The notes: a model not told the origin generated them from the sequence alone. Shown: positions 8,774-17,996, counted from the first letter of the stretch. The stretch is DNA of 64,000 nucleotides from BQJU01 sp964015035 (GCA_964015035.1 CAXHCA010000011.1:1-64000), one strand, 5' to 3'. Numbers and translations: made by a program.

Positions 8774-9720
8774 TTTTCGATTTGTTTAAGCAGCTCCGCA
8801 ATGACGGCCTGGGCCGCGTAAGTCCGGTTGCTGGCTTGTTCAATGACAATGGATTGATCGCTGTCCAGTACTTCGTCAGTGACTACCACATTGCGACGAA
8901 CGGGAAGGCAATGCATAAAATACCCCTGATTGGTGAGGGCCATTTTTTTAGCAGTGATCATCCAGTTGCCTTCCACCGGTAAAATCTGGCCATACTGCTG
9001 GTAGGAAGACCAGTTTTTGGCATAAACAAAATCTGCTTCCGCAAACGCTTTTTCCTGATCATATTCAATGGTGGCTTTACCCGCAAATTCAGGAGCCAGC
9101 TCGTATCCCGGTGGATGTGTGATCGTCAAATCGAAGCCCGCTGCCTGCACCCATTCTGCAAAAGAATTGGCCACAGCCTGAGGCAGTGATCGGGGATGAG
9201 GCGCCCAACTGAGGACTATCTTGGGCCGCGCTTGTTTTTTTAATGCTTCAATAGTGACTAAGTCGGCCAATGATTGCAAAGGATGCCGGATAGCAGATTC
9301 CAAGCTAATGATCGGTACCGAAGCATATTCGATAAATTTGTGAATAATGCGATCCGCATAATCTTGTTCCCGATCGATCAATCCGGGAAAGGTCCGGATG
9401 CCAATGATATCGGCATATTGACTCACCACCGCCGCCGCTTCCCGAATGTGTTCGGCCTTGTCTCCGTCCATCACCACCTGGTCCTCAAATTCCAACTTCC
9501 AGCCTTGATCGGCATTCATATTGATGACCTGCATGCCGAGGTTGAAGCCGGCTCGTTGCGTGCTCAAACGGGTGCGTAAGCTCGGGTTGAAAAATAGGAG
9601 CACAAGGGTTTTGCCTTGTCCTAAGTGGTTGTTGGCAAGAGGATTGGCCTTCATTGCTTGTGCGCTGGCAATCAACTTGGTGAGATCAGGGACGTCGTGA
9701 ACAGTGATGAATTTTTCCAT
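8770..9720 (-). CDS. argF': N-acyl-ornithine carbamoyltransferase (ArgF'), probably succinyl-specific
   Basis: 316 residues. It transfers the carbamoyl group from carbamoyl phosphate to an N-acylated ornithine, giving N-acyl-citrulline. The carbamoyl-phosphate loop is NPSLRTRLST (45-54), and HPLQSLADL and HCLPVRRN follow. It belongs to the AOTCase/SOTCase branch, not ordinary OTCase. The residue before the conserved Glu-His in DGDKAEHIRE is Ala89, the position where Xanthomonas AOTCase has Glu92 and Bacteroides fragilis SOTCase has Pro90. Non-glutamate residues there are known to favour N-succinylornithine. The alignment is from memory. ATGA overlap with argB. Confidence 0.92.
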   Translation of the reverse strand: MEKFITVHDVPDLTKLIASAQAMKANPLANNHLGQGKTLVLLFFNPSLRTRLSTQRAGFNLGMQVINMNADQGWKLEFEDQVVMDGDKAEHIREAAAVVSQYADIIGIRTFPGLIDREQDYADRIIHKFIEYASVPIISLESAIRHPLQSLADLVTIEALKKQARPKIVLSWAPHPRSLPQAVANSFAEWVQAAGFDLTITHPPGYELAPEFAGKATIEYDQEKAFAEADFVYAKNWSSYQQYGQILPVEGNWMITAKKMALTNQGYFMHCLPVRRNVVVTDEVLDSDQSIVIEQASNRTYAAQAVIAELLKQIEK

Positions 9721-9732
9721 GATTAATCAGTA

Positions 9733-10875
9733 TTACTTTTTTGCAACTTCTTGTAAGGAGGCTTGCAGACCGGTGGTCAATAAATCCACTTCTTTGGCAC
9801 CAATGGAAAGTGGGGGTAATAAACGCATGACATTGGGGTAGTCAGCAGCGCCCGTGAAAATATGGTGTTCAAATAACAGTTTTTTACGCCAGGGGCCTAT
9901 CGCCTGGTCGAATTCCAAGCCAATCATCAACCCTTTACCACGAATGGCGACCAGCCCAGGCAACTGCTTCAGCTCTTCCATCAAGACGGCTCCCCAGCGC
10001 TGGGCATTTTCCATTAGGTTTTCCGCTTCCATGACTTCCAGTACCGCCAATCCGGCAGCACAGGCGAGGTGATTGCCGCCAAAGGTGGTGCCGAGTAGGC
10101 CGTAAGTCCCCTTAAAACGCGGATGAATCAGCACGCCCCCAATGGGAAAGCCATTGCCCATACCCTTGGCGGTAGTCACTATGTCTGGTTGGATATCGGT
10201 TTCCTGAAAAGCAAAAAAGTGACCGCTCCGTCCATAGCCCGACTGAATTTCATCGAGAATGAGTACGGTATCTTGTGCTTTACACAAGATTTCCAGTGCC
10301 TTTAGGAAATCGGGATCGGGTACGTGGATGCCGCCAATGCCCTGAATTCCCTCAATAATAACCGCACAGACATCGCCATTCTTCAGACTGGCAGTGACGG
10401 AATTTAGGTCGTTCCACTCGTGAAACTCTACGGGAAATGTTTGATTGATAGGCGCCTTGATACTGTCCTTATCGGTCACGTTGACCGCAGCAGAAGTCCG
10501 TCCGTGGAAGGCGTGTTTGAAGGCAATTATCTTTTGTCGCCCATTGTGGAAAGAGGCCAGTTTTAGTGCGTTTTCATTGGCCTCAGCCCCGGAATTACAG
10601 AGAAACAACTGATAGCCTTCTAACCCGGATACCTGCCCTAGTTTTGTGGCTAGTTGCTCCTGCAAAGGATTCTGAATCGAATTGGAATAAAATGCCAGCC
10701 TCTGCAATTGAGTTTGTAATCGTTGCACAAAGTGAGGATGACAGTGACCAATGGAAATGACCGCATGGCCGCCGTAAAAGTCCAAATAGGCATCGCCTCG
10801 CTGGTCGTAAACATAACAACCTTCTGCCCGCACGGGCTCCAGGTCAAAAAGAGGATATACTGGAAATAGGTTCAT
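9733..10875 (-). CDS. argD: N-acyl-ornithine aminotransferase
   Basis: 380 residues. A class-III PLP aminotransferase that converts N-acylglutamate semialdehyde to N-acyl-ornithine with glutamate as donor. The cofactor pocket motif LDEIQSGYGRSG and the Schiff-base lysine in TTAKGMGNGFPIGG are both present. Length is slightly short for the family but complete. It is followed by argF' after 12 bp and preceded by argC with a 51-bp gap. Confidence 0.95.
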   Translation of the reverse strand: MNLFPVYPLFDLEPVRAEGCYVYDQRGDAYLDFYGGHAVISIGHCHPHFVQRLQTQLQRLAFYSNSIQNPLQEQLATKLGQVSGLEGYQLFLCNSGAEANENALKLASFHNGRQKIIAFKHAFHGRTSAAVNVTDKDSIKAPINQTFPVEFHEWNDLNSVTASLKNGDVCAVIIEGIQGIGGIHVPDPDFLKALEILCKAQDTVLILDEIQSGYGRSGHFFAFQETDIQPDIVTTAKGMGNGFPIGGVLIHPRFKGTYGLLGTTFGGNHLACAAGLAVLEVMEAENLMENAQRWGAVLMEELKQLPGLVAIRGKGLMIGLEFDQAIGPWRKKLLFEHHIFTGAADYPNVMRLLPPLSIGAKEVDLLTTGLQASLQEVAKK

Positions 10876-10926
10876 CTCGTGATTTTTTTTTGGAAGGAAT
10901 GCATGGGGTTTTCCATTTCTCCACTA

Positions 10927-11886
10927 TTAAAACACCGTCGCTTTTAGCTGTAGTCCCGTCGTTTCGGGGAAGCCAAAAATGAGGTTCATATTCTGCACGG
11001 CCTGACCGGAGGCTCCTTTTAATAAGTTGTCTATTAAACTCAAAATGAGCAGTTGGTCTCCGTGTTTTTCCAAATGTACCAACGCTCGGTTGGTATTGAC
11101 CACCTGTTTGAGGTTGGGATTTTGCCGAACCACGCGGGTAAAGGCTGCTGTTTTATAAAAGTCCTCAAAAAGGGCGTAGGCTTCCTCTTCATTGAGGGCA
11201 CACTTCGTATACATGCTCGCAAAGATGCCACGGGCAAAATCTCCCCGTACGGGAATGAAATGTAGTGGCGGTAAGTCCGTCCCCTGCAATTGTTCCAGGC
11301 TGCGTTCAATCTCTGGCAGGTGTTGATGTTCAAATGGTTTATAAACAGATAAATTGTTGTTTCGCCAGCTGAAATGAGTCGTTGCTCCGGGCGATTGTCC
11401 GGCTCCTGTGGCTCCGGTGATGGCCGTGATATTTACGGGTTCGTTTAATAAACCGGCTTTCGCCAATGGCAGCAGTCCGAGCTGAATGGCGGTGGCAAAG
11501 CACCCACAGTTGGCAATGCGCTTACTCCCTTCGATCCGTGCTTTGTTGAGTTCGGGCAATCCATAAATGAAGGACTCATGCAAACGAAAGTCGTGACTCA
11601 GGTCAATGACGGCAAGATTTTCCGGCAAGGTGTTTTCGTCAAGAAAACGAGCCGATTGGCCATGTCCTGAGCAGAGAAAAAGCACATCAATTCCTGTGAA
11701 ATCCAATTGGTTGGTGAAATGCAAATCCGTTTCTCCTACTAAATCTTCGTGGGTGGTATAGATGGGCTTGCCACTTTGGCTATTGCTGTGTATCCACGCA
11801 AGGGCGACTTCTGGATGGTACAACAAAATGCGGATCAATTCGCCAGCGGTATAACCACCTCCACCGACAATAGCTGCTTGGATCAT
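10927..11886 (-). CDS. argC: N-acyl-gamma-glutamyl-phosphate reductase
   Basis: 319 residues. It reduces N-acylglutamyl phosphate with NADPH to the semialdehyde. The dinucleotide-binding start GGGGYTAGELIRIL (8-21) and the catalytic cysteine in ANCGCFAT are present. It is the short type 1 form common in Bacteroidota. Start ATG is 19 bp below the argG stop, consistent with a single operon. Confidence 0.95.
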   Translation of the reverse strand: MIQAAIVGGGGYTAGELIRILLYHPEVALAWIHSNSQSGKPIYTTHEDLVGETDLHFTNQLDFTGIDVLFLCSGHGQSARFLDENTLPENLAVIDLSHDFRLHESFIYGLPELNKARIEGSKRIANCGCFATAIQLGLLPLAKAGLLNEPVNITAITGATGAGQSPGATTHFSWRNNNLSVYKPFEHQHLPEIERSLEQLQGTDLPPLHFIPVRGDFARGIFASMYTKCALNEEEAYALFEDFYKTAAFTRVVRQNPNLKQVVNTNRALVHLEKHGDQLLILSLIDNLLKGASGQAVQNMNLIFGFPETTGLQLKATVF

Positions 11887-11905
11887 GATATTGGTCTTTT
11901 AACTG

Positions 11906-13120
11906 TTATTTTTCATTTTTCATTTCCTGGTCCCGCTGTACCTGATGGTGAATATTCATTTGGTTGGCCAGAATTTTGGTGAATCCTTTGACATCTTCCC
12001 CGGACCAGGCCTTGTTCATTTCGCCATATTCTCCAAATTTACTGTTCATCAGATCGTAATCCGATTCAATGCCTTGCAATTGGAAGGTGTAGGGCAGCAG
12101 CTTGACCCATACGGTACCGGTCACCGGTTTTTGGGTATCCTCCATAAAAGTCTCAATGTTGCGCATGACCGGCTCCAGATATTGGCCTTCGTGCAGCAGC
12201 ATGCCGTACCAGTTGGAGAGTTGTTCTTTCCAGTATTGCTGCCACTTGCTAAGCACATGCTTTTCAAGCAGGTGATGGGCCTTAATGGTGATCAGCGGAG
12301 CTGCCGCTTCAAAACCCACCCGTCCTTTAATGCCAATGATGGTATCTCCCACGTGGATGTCGCGCCCAATAGCGTAGGGACCTGCTAGCTTTTGTAGTGC
12401 TTTAATCGCATCTACCGGTGAGGCAAACAATGCTTCATTGACACCAACCAGCTCTCCTTTTTGAAAGTGTAAACTGATCTGGGTGGGTTCGGTTTTGCTC
12501 AGTGGGGTAGGGTAGGCCTCTTCGGGCAATGCTTTAGAAGAACTTAACGTTTCCGATCCCCCTACACTGGTGCCCCACAGCCCCTGATTGATGGAATATT
12601 GGGCTTTTTCCCACGACCATTCCACACCCTGTTTTTTGAGGTAATCGATTTCATCTGCTCGTGAGAGTTTTAGGTCGCGGATGGGCGTGATAATGTTTAG
12701 ATCCTTACCAAGGATGTTGAAAATGAGGTCAAAGCGAACCTGATCATTACCTGCTCCTGTGCTTCCGTGGGCTACGGTGTCGGCACCAATGAGGTCGGCA
12801 TAGCGAGCCACTTCCAGAGCCTGAAATACCCGTTCGGCACTTACGGAAAGGGGATAGGTATTATTTCTCAATACATTGCCATAAACCATATACCGAATGC
12901 AGCGGTGGTAATACGCCGGCACGGCATCGATCAGTTTATAGCTTTTAGCTCCCAACTGTAGGGCTTTTTCCCGAATAACCTGGATTTCTTTTTCGCGGAA
13001 ACCACCGGTATCGACGGTTACGGCATGTACTTCATAACCTTCTTCCTGGGTTAAATATTTGACACAAAACGAGGTATCTAAACCTCCGCTATAAGCAAGG
13101 ACAAGTTTTTTGTTGGACAT
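11906..13120 (-). CDS. argG: Argininosuccinate synthase
   Basis: 404 residues. It joins citrulline and aspartate using ATP. The N-type ATP pyrophosphatase P-loop LAYSGGLDTSFCVKYL is at 8-23, and the GSTGAGNDQVRFD segment is present. It is the second gene of the operon, 101 bp after the GNAT gene, a gap that contains an imperfect hairpin. Having argG and argH next to the deacylase supplies the complete route from acylated ornithine to arginine. Confidence 0.97.
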   Translation of the reverse strand: MSNKKLVLAYSGGLDTSFCVKYLTQEEGYEVHAVTVDTGGFREKEIQVIREKALQLGAKSYKLIDAVPAYYHRCIRYMVYGNVLRNNTYPLSVSAERVFQALEVARYADLIGADTVAHGSTGAGNDQVRFDLIFNILGKDLNIITPIRDLKLSRADEIDYLKKQGVEWSWEKAQYSINQGLWGTSVGGSETLSSSKALPEEAYPTPLSKTEPTQISLHFQKGELVGVNEALFASPVDAIKALQKLAGPYAIGRDIHVGDTIIGIKGRVGFEAAAPLITIKAHHLLEKHVLSKWQQYWKEQLSNWYGMLLHEGQYLEPVMRNIETFMEDTQKPVTGTVWVKLLPYTFQLQGIESDYDLMNSKFGEYGEMNKAWSGEDVKGFTKILANQMNIHHQVQRDQEMKNEK

Positions 13121-13143
13121 AATAGAATATTTAGCTGTCAGGG

Positions 13144-13214
13144 TGAGGCGCCAGGGTGGAGGAGTGATTGGGGATCAAAAAAGATCTCTGACTCCTCTCT
13201 TCTGACACCTCACC
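13144..13214. promoter_or_regulatory. Imperfect hairpin between the GNAT gene and argG
   Basis: Two arms of about 23 nt (around 13144-13166 and 13191-13214) are complementary at their ends (GTGAGG with CCTCAC, GAGGAGT with ACTCCTC) and interrupted in the middle. The hairpin lies in the only long gap inside the arg operon. It may slow or attenuate transcription, or simply be a repeat-derived stem. No U-tract follows, so it is not called a terminator. Confidence 0.4.
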
Positions 13215-13221
13215 GCTGTGA

Positions 13222-13803
13222 TCACTTGACAATCATTTCACTTAAATCGACTTTCATTTGTTCGGCCTCTATGGCAGAGGGCGCCAACATGGCGGTACAC
13301 AGGCATATTCTGCGTTCATTGCGCAGCAGAATATCGTAGTTGGGACACGACTGGCAGCCGGTCCAGAATGCGTCATCTTGCGTCAATTCTGAGAAGGTGA
13401 CTGGGTGGTAACCCAATTGTGAATTGATGCGCATCACGGGTAAACTAGTGGTGATGCCAAAGATTTTAGCCTCCGGATATTTTTTGCGCGACAGTTCAAA
13501 AATTTTGGTTTTGATGGCTTTCGCCAAACCCATTTTACGAAATTCAGGAGCCACAATTAGCCCGGAATTGGCCACATATTTGTCGTGACTCCAGCTTTCG
13601 ATATAACAAAAACCAGCTAGCCGATCCTCCACAAAGGCGATGACAGCTTGCCCTTTGGCCATCTTCTGGCGAACGTATTCTGGCTCGCGCTTGGCAATAC
13701 CGGTACCTCGCGCTCTTGCGGAGTCGGCAATCAGCAAACAAATGGCTTCCGCAAAGCCAAAATGCTCCGGATTCGCCACCTGAATGTTAATGAGTGGATT
13801 CAT
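13222..13803 (-). CDS. GNAT acyltransferase heading the arginine operon
   Basis: 193 residues. The GNAT fold shows the acyl-CoA loop in the segment VAPEFRKMGLAKAI. It has a cysteine-rich tail (CQSCPNYD, then CLC) that could bind metal. As first gene of an arg operon that lacks argJ and canonical argA, it is the best candidate for the N-acylglutamate synthase (acetyl- or succinyl-CoA plus glutamate). The cysteine cluster is characteristic of the Bacteroidetes members as far as I recall. The donor specificity is not readable. Confidence 0.82.
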   Translation of the reverse strand: MNPLINIQVANPEHFGFAEAICLLIADSARARGTGIAKREPEYVRQKMAKGQAVIAFVEDRLAGFCYIESWSHDKYVANSGLIVAPEFRKMGLAKAIKTKIFELSRKKYPEAKIFGITTSLPVMRINSQLGYHPVTFSELTQDDAFWTGCQSCPNYDILLRNERRICLCTAMLAPSAIEAEQMKVDLSEMIVK

Positions 13804-14262
13804 GTCAGTTAATTAAAAATTTCATTGAACTAATAAACAGGTTAATGTGGTCAGGGCAATAGCACAATCTTCAGCAACACTTGTGGTCACTAAATAATAG
13901 CAATGGTCCAAGTTTGCCGGTTTGGTATTGTGGTGTAGGGAAATTCCTACCCGAATGGGTAATATGATAGATATACGCCCCTATGGGCGACGACGTGAAT
14001 GGCGACAGCGAGTGGTGAAAGGAAGGATAATATGTCTATTCGTATGAATCATGAGAGGGCAAAAGTAGATGCATTCAAGGATAATTGCAATATTCGAGGC
14101 TTCTTTTTTGGTTTTTTCTACGAAATCCAAAGGGAGTGGAAGTCGAAGCGGAGCAGCACTATGCAGTGGCTGCGCGCATCAATTCTAAAAACCCGGAATT
14201 GTTGGCGCTAAAACAACAATAGGCATCTCTCTGAATAAATTATCCCTGTTTTGCACAAAAAT
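13804..14262. other. 459-bp intergenic region upstream of the arg operon
   Basis: It should contain the arg operon promoter on the minus strand. Several short perfect stems are clustered at 13935-13990 (GTAGG/CCTAC, TACCC/GGGTA, CGCCC/GGGCG). No clear TAnnTTTG box was found. The right part holds a short possible gene remnant (see 14085-14222). Confidence 0.4.
14085..14222 (+). pseudogene. Possible 3' remnant of an unknown gene
   Basis: A 45-codon open stretch without a start codon ends in TAG at 14220. Its last ~25 codons (VEAEQHYAVAARINSKNPEL and onward) have the composition of a real protein C-terminus, while the preceding codons are Phe/Leu-rich low-quality sequence. It may be the decayed end of a gene. 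The family is not recognised, so this is weak. Confidence 0.25.
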
Positions 14263-14296
14263 AACTCCCGGCAACTAGATCTGAGCGCCGGGAGTT
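14263..14296 (-). terminator. Intrinsic terminator of the T9SS beta-helix gene
   Basis: Perfect 10-bp stem AACTCCCGGC / GCCGGGAGTT with a 14-nt loop. Read on the minus strand it is followed by ATTTTTG. It lies 19 bp downstream of the gene ending at 14316. Confidence 0.8.
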
Positions 14297-14315
14297 TACT
14301 TTTTTAAACCTACCC

Positions 14316-16712
14316 TTATCGCTTAATAAAGGGTAATAAGATGATCTCCTGACCATCGGAAGCCACCAGTTGGTAAACGCCCGCAGGCAAAGCGGTTAAT
14401 TGTTGATCTAGGGTCAATTGCTCCGAATTTTTTTCCACGGTATTTTGTTGCATAATTTGTCCGGCCGCATTAACAATCCGCATTTGCACCGTCCCTTTCC
14501 AGTTGTTGGTTAGGTCAATCGTCGTTTGATCAGCTACTGGGTTTGGACTCATTTTTAACTGATTATTGTTGGCCACGACCACTTCCTGTACACCATCTGG
14601 AACGCCTTGAAATTCGTACGCGCCGATATCTACCATGCCCACTCTCGGATTGCCATCGAGGTCAAATTCAGGCACATCGATATCGACTCCGGCATTGATA
14701 CAAGGGCTGCTTGCTGCCAAGTGATAATCCTCATCGCTAACATTGACAAAAACCGGATCCAAACCGAGGTCGATAAGGTCAGCTATATTGTTGAGGACAT
14801 CGATCATTGAAAGATCGCTGCTAAAATTACCACCTAGAGAAAGCCCTTGAGGATTACCAGCTTCAACGGCATAGTTCACGCCATCCGGATTGTGGAAAAT
14901 ATTGTTTAGCAAAGTCATTTGTGAATTGGCCTCATCGGTGGTATAGGCAGCAATAGCATTGGCCAAGGTACCCGTATTAAAGGCAAAGGTGGAGTTCATT
15001 ATGCTTATATTCAAGATATCCGCAGCAGCAGCATTGGTAGAAATCGCTCCACCGGTACCAGGATCGGCGGCAATATTGCTGGTGAATAGACAAGAGGTGA
15101 TTTCTGTGTCTACGTCATCGATATTGAGCCCGCCACCTTGCGATGCCGCTACGTTGAGGTTGAAAATGGAATTACTAAGACTGAGGTGGGCTAAATTGAG
15201 CGAATCCTCAGAGAAGGCAACTGCGCCACCGAAATTCGCTTGATTACCATAAAACTCACAATTGTCGATCGTGAAATCGATGCCACCGTTGATGTTGATG
15301 GCACCACCGAAGTTGTCTACAGAGTTTCCGGTAAAGTAGGAATTGGTGACACTCACCCGTGTACTATCGTTTTGATTGTACATTCCACCTCCCCAACCGG
15401 CGCTGTTATTGATAAAATCACAATTATCAACGGTGACATCTGCGAGGAAACCATTGATCATTCCGGCTCCACTGGTCTCCGCAAAGTTGTCTTCAAAAAG
15501 GCAGTTGCGGATCGTTGCAAAACTATTGGCGCCATAGTTGGTCATTCCGCATCCAAAGGAACTCATTCCCCCTTTAAATTCACAGTTTTCAATAATATAG
15601 GTTTTGTCATCTCCTCCATTGACAATCGCCCCTCCGTTGCTGGCCGAGTTATTTTCAAATACGGTATTGGTCAACGTATAGCTAGCGCGGAAGACATAAA
15701 ACCCACCGCCGCCATAACCAGTGGTACTGTTGTTGCTGAGGGTACAGTTGTTGATGACAATGTGATCGGGATTTTGTACGCCCAATTCTCGACCATCAAA
15801 ATAAATGCCGGCTGCATTTGCGGCCGTATTGCCGGTAAAGGTGGAGTTGGTCAGGATTAGAAACGTATTTTGCCAGCTAAACATGCCGCCGCCATATCCA
15901 GTAGGATTGCTATTGTTTTCAAATAAGCAATTGTCTATTTCCAGATTGGAACAATAAGCTGGATACAGCGCTCCTCGATTAGTGACATTGTTGGTGAAGT
16001 TACTATTTCGGATGCCCCCGGTGGTCAATCCTTCCAGATACACGCACCCCTGGGATATGGCTTGGTTTTGACTGAAATTACTGAATTCTATTGAGGATTC
16101 AGAGGTTGCGGAACCGAATAGATAGATAGCTGCACCGGTGCGCGAGTAGTGATGGGAAAAGTTGCATTGAGTGACAAAAATGGTGCTCAAGGCGTAAATG
16201 CCACCTCCACTGTAGAGATAACCATTGCCGCCCACATTGTCGCCATTATTATGCCCGCCCTCGATATTCAATCCGTCAAGGGTAACAACCCCTTCAATCA
16301 GACTGTCAACATAGATGACGTGGAGGGTGTTGTCGTCTTTAAAGTCATCGAAATTCATCGCAACATCATCTCCATTGATGTCACCGGTTAAGGTAGTCGG
16401 GTTGGCGCTAATATCGCGATCATCAATACTGGTTTCGGTGCCTGCAAACCCACCGTAAAGGGCCACACTCCGATCAATGGTAAAACGAGAAAGGGTGTCA
16501 GGACTGGCTCCTCCGGGCTTATAGGTGCCCGTGGCAATCCAAATTTCAGCAGCGCTATCCTCATTGAGGGCGTCACTAAGATCTGTGTAGGCATTGGCCC
16601 ACGAATCGCCGGTGTTACTTCCGCTGGCATTCTGATTGACGTAAATGACCTGAGCCTGTAAAGTTGCACTACAGAGCAAAAGAGTGATCACTGATAAGTA
16701 GAACTTGATCAT
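14316..16712 (-). CDS. Secreted right-handed beta-helix protein with T9SS sorting domain
   Basis: 798 residues. Signal peptide 1-20 (cleavage after AQA). The body from about 25 to 690 is a right-handed parallel beta-helix built of many repeats of the type NSxFxxNxAxxGGGxY (for example SGGGIYALS, YGGGMFSWQ, GGGMYNQND). A short segment CINAGVDIDVPEFDLDGNPR, typical of such surface proteins, precedes the end. The last ~75 residues (MSPNPVADQTTIDL ... ASDGQEIILLPFIKR) are a type A T9SS C-terminal domain, so it is exported through the outer membrane and attached or released. Ligand is unknown. Confidence 0.88.
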   Translation of the reverse strand: MIKFYLSVITLLLCSATLQAQVIYVNQNASGSNTGDSWANAYTDLSDALNEDSAAEIWIATGTYKPGGASPDTLSRFTIDRSVALYGGFAGTETSIDDRDISANPTTLTGDINGDDVAMNFDDFKDDNTLHVIYVDSLIEGVVTLDGLNIEGGHNNGDNVGGNGYLYSGGGIYALSTIFVTQCNFSHHYSRTGAAIYLFGSATSESSIEFSNFSQNQAISQGCVYLEGLTTGGIRNSNFTNNVTNRGALYPAYCSNLEIDNCLFENNSNPTGYGGGMFSWQNTFLILTNSTFTGNTAANAAGIYFDGRELGVQNPDHIVINNCTLSNNSTTGYGGGGFYVFRASYTLTNTVFENNSASNGGAIVNGGDDKTYIIENCEFKGGMSSFGCGMTNYGANSFATIRNCLFEDNFAETSGAGMINGFLADVTVDNCDFINNSAGWGGGMYNQNDSTRVSVTNSYFTGNSVDNFGGAININGGIDFTIDNCEFYGNQANFGGAVAFSEDSLNLAHLSLSNSIFNLNVAASQGGGLNIDDVDTEITSCLFTSNIAADPGTGGAISTNAAAADILNISIMNSTFAFNTGTLANAIAAYTTDEANSQMTLLNNIFHNPDGVNYAVEAGNPQGLSLGGNFSSDLSMIDVLNNIADLIDLGLDPVFVNVSDEDYHLAASSPCINAGVDIDVPEFDLDGNPRVGMVDIGAYEFQGVPDGVQEVVVANNNQLKMSPNPVADQTTIDLTNNWKGTVQMRIVNAAGQIMQQNTVEKNSEQLTLDQQLTALPAGVYQLVASDGQEIILLPFIKR

Positions 16713-16904
16713 AATAGATGTTTTTGGTGGAAAAATTCTGAACTAATGAGCGTCTATATTATTTTTTGAAAATCAGATACTGTATAGGCATGACTTTCGG
16801 TTCGATTTTTCCCAAAGTGCTCAGGAAGGAAACAATTTACAAATTCATCACTGAAAATTGTACATTCGCCTGATCAAATTATCAAAGAACCAACATTAAA
16901 GGAA

Positions 16905-17801
16905 TTGGAGTCAACCATAAATAAAGCGGTCAATGCGGAGCGCATTAAGGGATTTGTTGTCCTTGGAATCCTGAGTATCATCTGGGGAAGTTCCTTTATT
17001 TTGATTAAGCGGGGACTGGTGGTGTATGCACCCGAGCAGGTAGCTTCGCTGCGATTATCCATTTCTGCGGTGGCCTTCATTCCCGTCTTTTTGTGGCGCT
17101 TTCGCAAAATTGATTGGTCCAAATGGAAATCTTTAGTGGTGGTGGGGTTAACGGGGAGTGCATTGCCTGCGTTCTTATTTTCCTTTGCCCAAACGAAGAT
17201 TAGCAGCTCCGTGGCGGGTATTCTCAATTCATTAACGCCGCTGTTTGCTTTTATTTTGGGTATTCTGATCTTTGGATCGGCTTTCCGCTGGAGCAAATTG
17301 GGTGGCGTTTTGCTCGGACTTACAGGCGCTGTTATCTTGATCCTCTATGGAAACGATGCAGGATTTAAAGGGGATTTTTGGTATAGCTTACTAGTTGTGC
17401 TTGCTGCCGCATGTTATGGTACTAGTGTCAACACCGTTGGGACCTACCTCAAAAACATGAGCTCTCTAACGATTAGTGCGGTTTCTTTTCTAATGATTGG
17501 TACCCCTGCCCTGATCTATTTGTTTTCCACTGATTTTGTCATACGACTCACCACTGATCCACAGGGTTGGACGGCCTTGGGCTACATCTCTATTCTGTCA
17601 TTGGCAGGTACGGTACTGGCGTCCATTATTTTTTTTCAGTTGGTTCATTGGACCAATGCCGTCTTTGCCTCTACGGTGGCTTACCTGATTCCGATAGTGG
17701 CGTTGGGCTGGGGAATATTGGACGGAGAATCCATCACAATTTTTCACTTTCTGGGCATGGTATTTATTTTGGCAGGGGTGTACTTGAGTAAAGGCAAATA
17801 A
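16905..17801 (+). CDS. EamA/DMT-family transporter
   Basis: 298 residues with about ten transmembrane helices in two EamA repeats. The first opens with GILSIIWGSSFILIKRGL, and the second begins near residue 155. It is probably an inner-membrane exporter of amino acids or small metabolites; the substrate cannot be inferred. The open frame starts with TTG at 16905 behind a purine-rich stretch. It is divergent from the T9SS beta-helix gene and converges on an acyltransferase remnant 9 bp downstream. Confidence 0.88.
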   Translation: MESTINKAVNAERIKGFVVLGILSIIWGSSFILIKRGLVVYAPEQVASLRLSISAVAFIPVFLWRFRKIDWSKWKSLVVVGLTGSALPAFLFSFAQTKISSSVAGILNSLTPLFAFILGILIFGSAFRWSKLGGVLLGLTGAVILILYGNDAGFKGDFWYSLLVVLAAACYGTSVNTVGTYLKNMSSLTISAVSFLMIGTPALIYLFSTDFVIRLTTDPQGWTALGYISILSLAGTVLASIIFFQLVHWTNAVFASTVAYLIPIVALGWGILDGESITIFHFLGMVFILAGVYLSKGK

Positions 17802-17810
17802 AGCTATTGT

Positions 17811-17996
17811 CTACCCAATGACTGCACGTAGGTGGTCCAACAACTGTTGACGGTCCTTGAAAATGGCCAATTTTTCATAGGGGATCGGTTCGCCAATATT
17901 GATATCGATCACGCGACCGGCCTTATTGCGAATCTCGTGTAGCAACAAACTCCTTTTTCGGAAGGAGAGAAAGGGGGTGACTCCATATTGTTGAGC
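17811..17996 (-). pseudogene. 3' remnant of a PlsC-like acyltransferase
   Basis: 62 codons with no start, bounded upstream by an in-frame TAA at 17997-17999 and ending in TAG at 17811-17813. The encoded tail includes LLLHEIRNKAGRVIDINIGE followed by PIPYEKL and a closing DHLRAVIG, matching the C-terminus of lysophospholipid/glycerol acyltransferases of the hemolysin-like type (IGEPIPYEKL motif). The catalytic HxxxxD part is absent, because rluA occupies the upstream side. It appears to be the leftover of a deletion. Confidence 0.6.

Noticed and set aside
13999..14211. 70-codon plus-strand open frame upstream of the arginine operon
   Set aside because: Composition is Arg/Lys/Trp-rich without pattern; a different frame of the same stretch looks more protein-like as a remnant.
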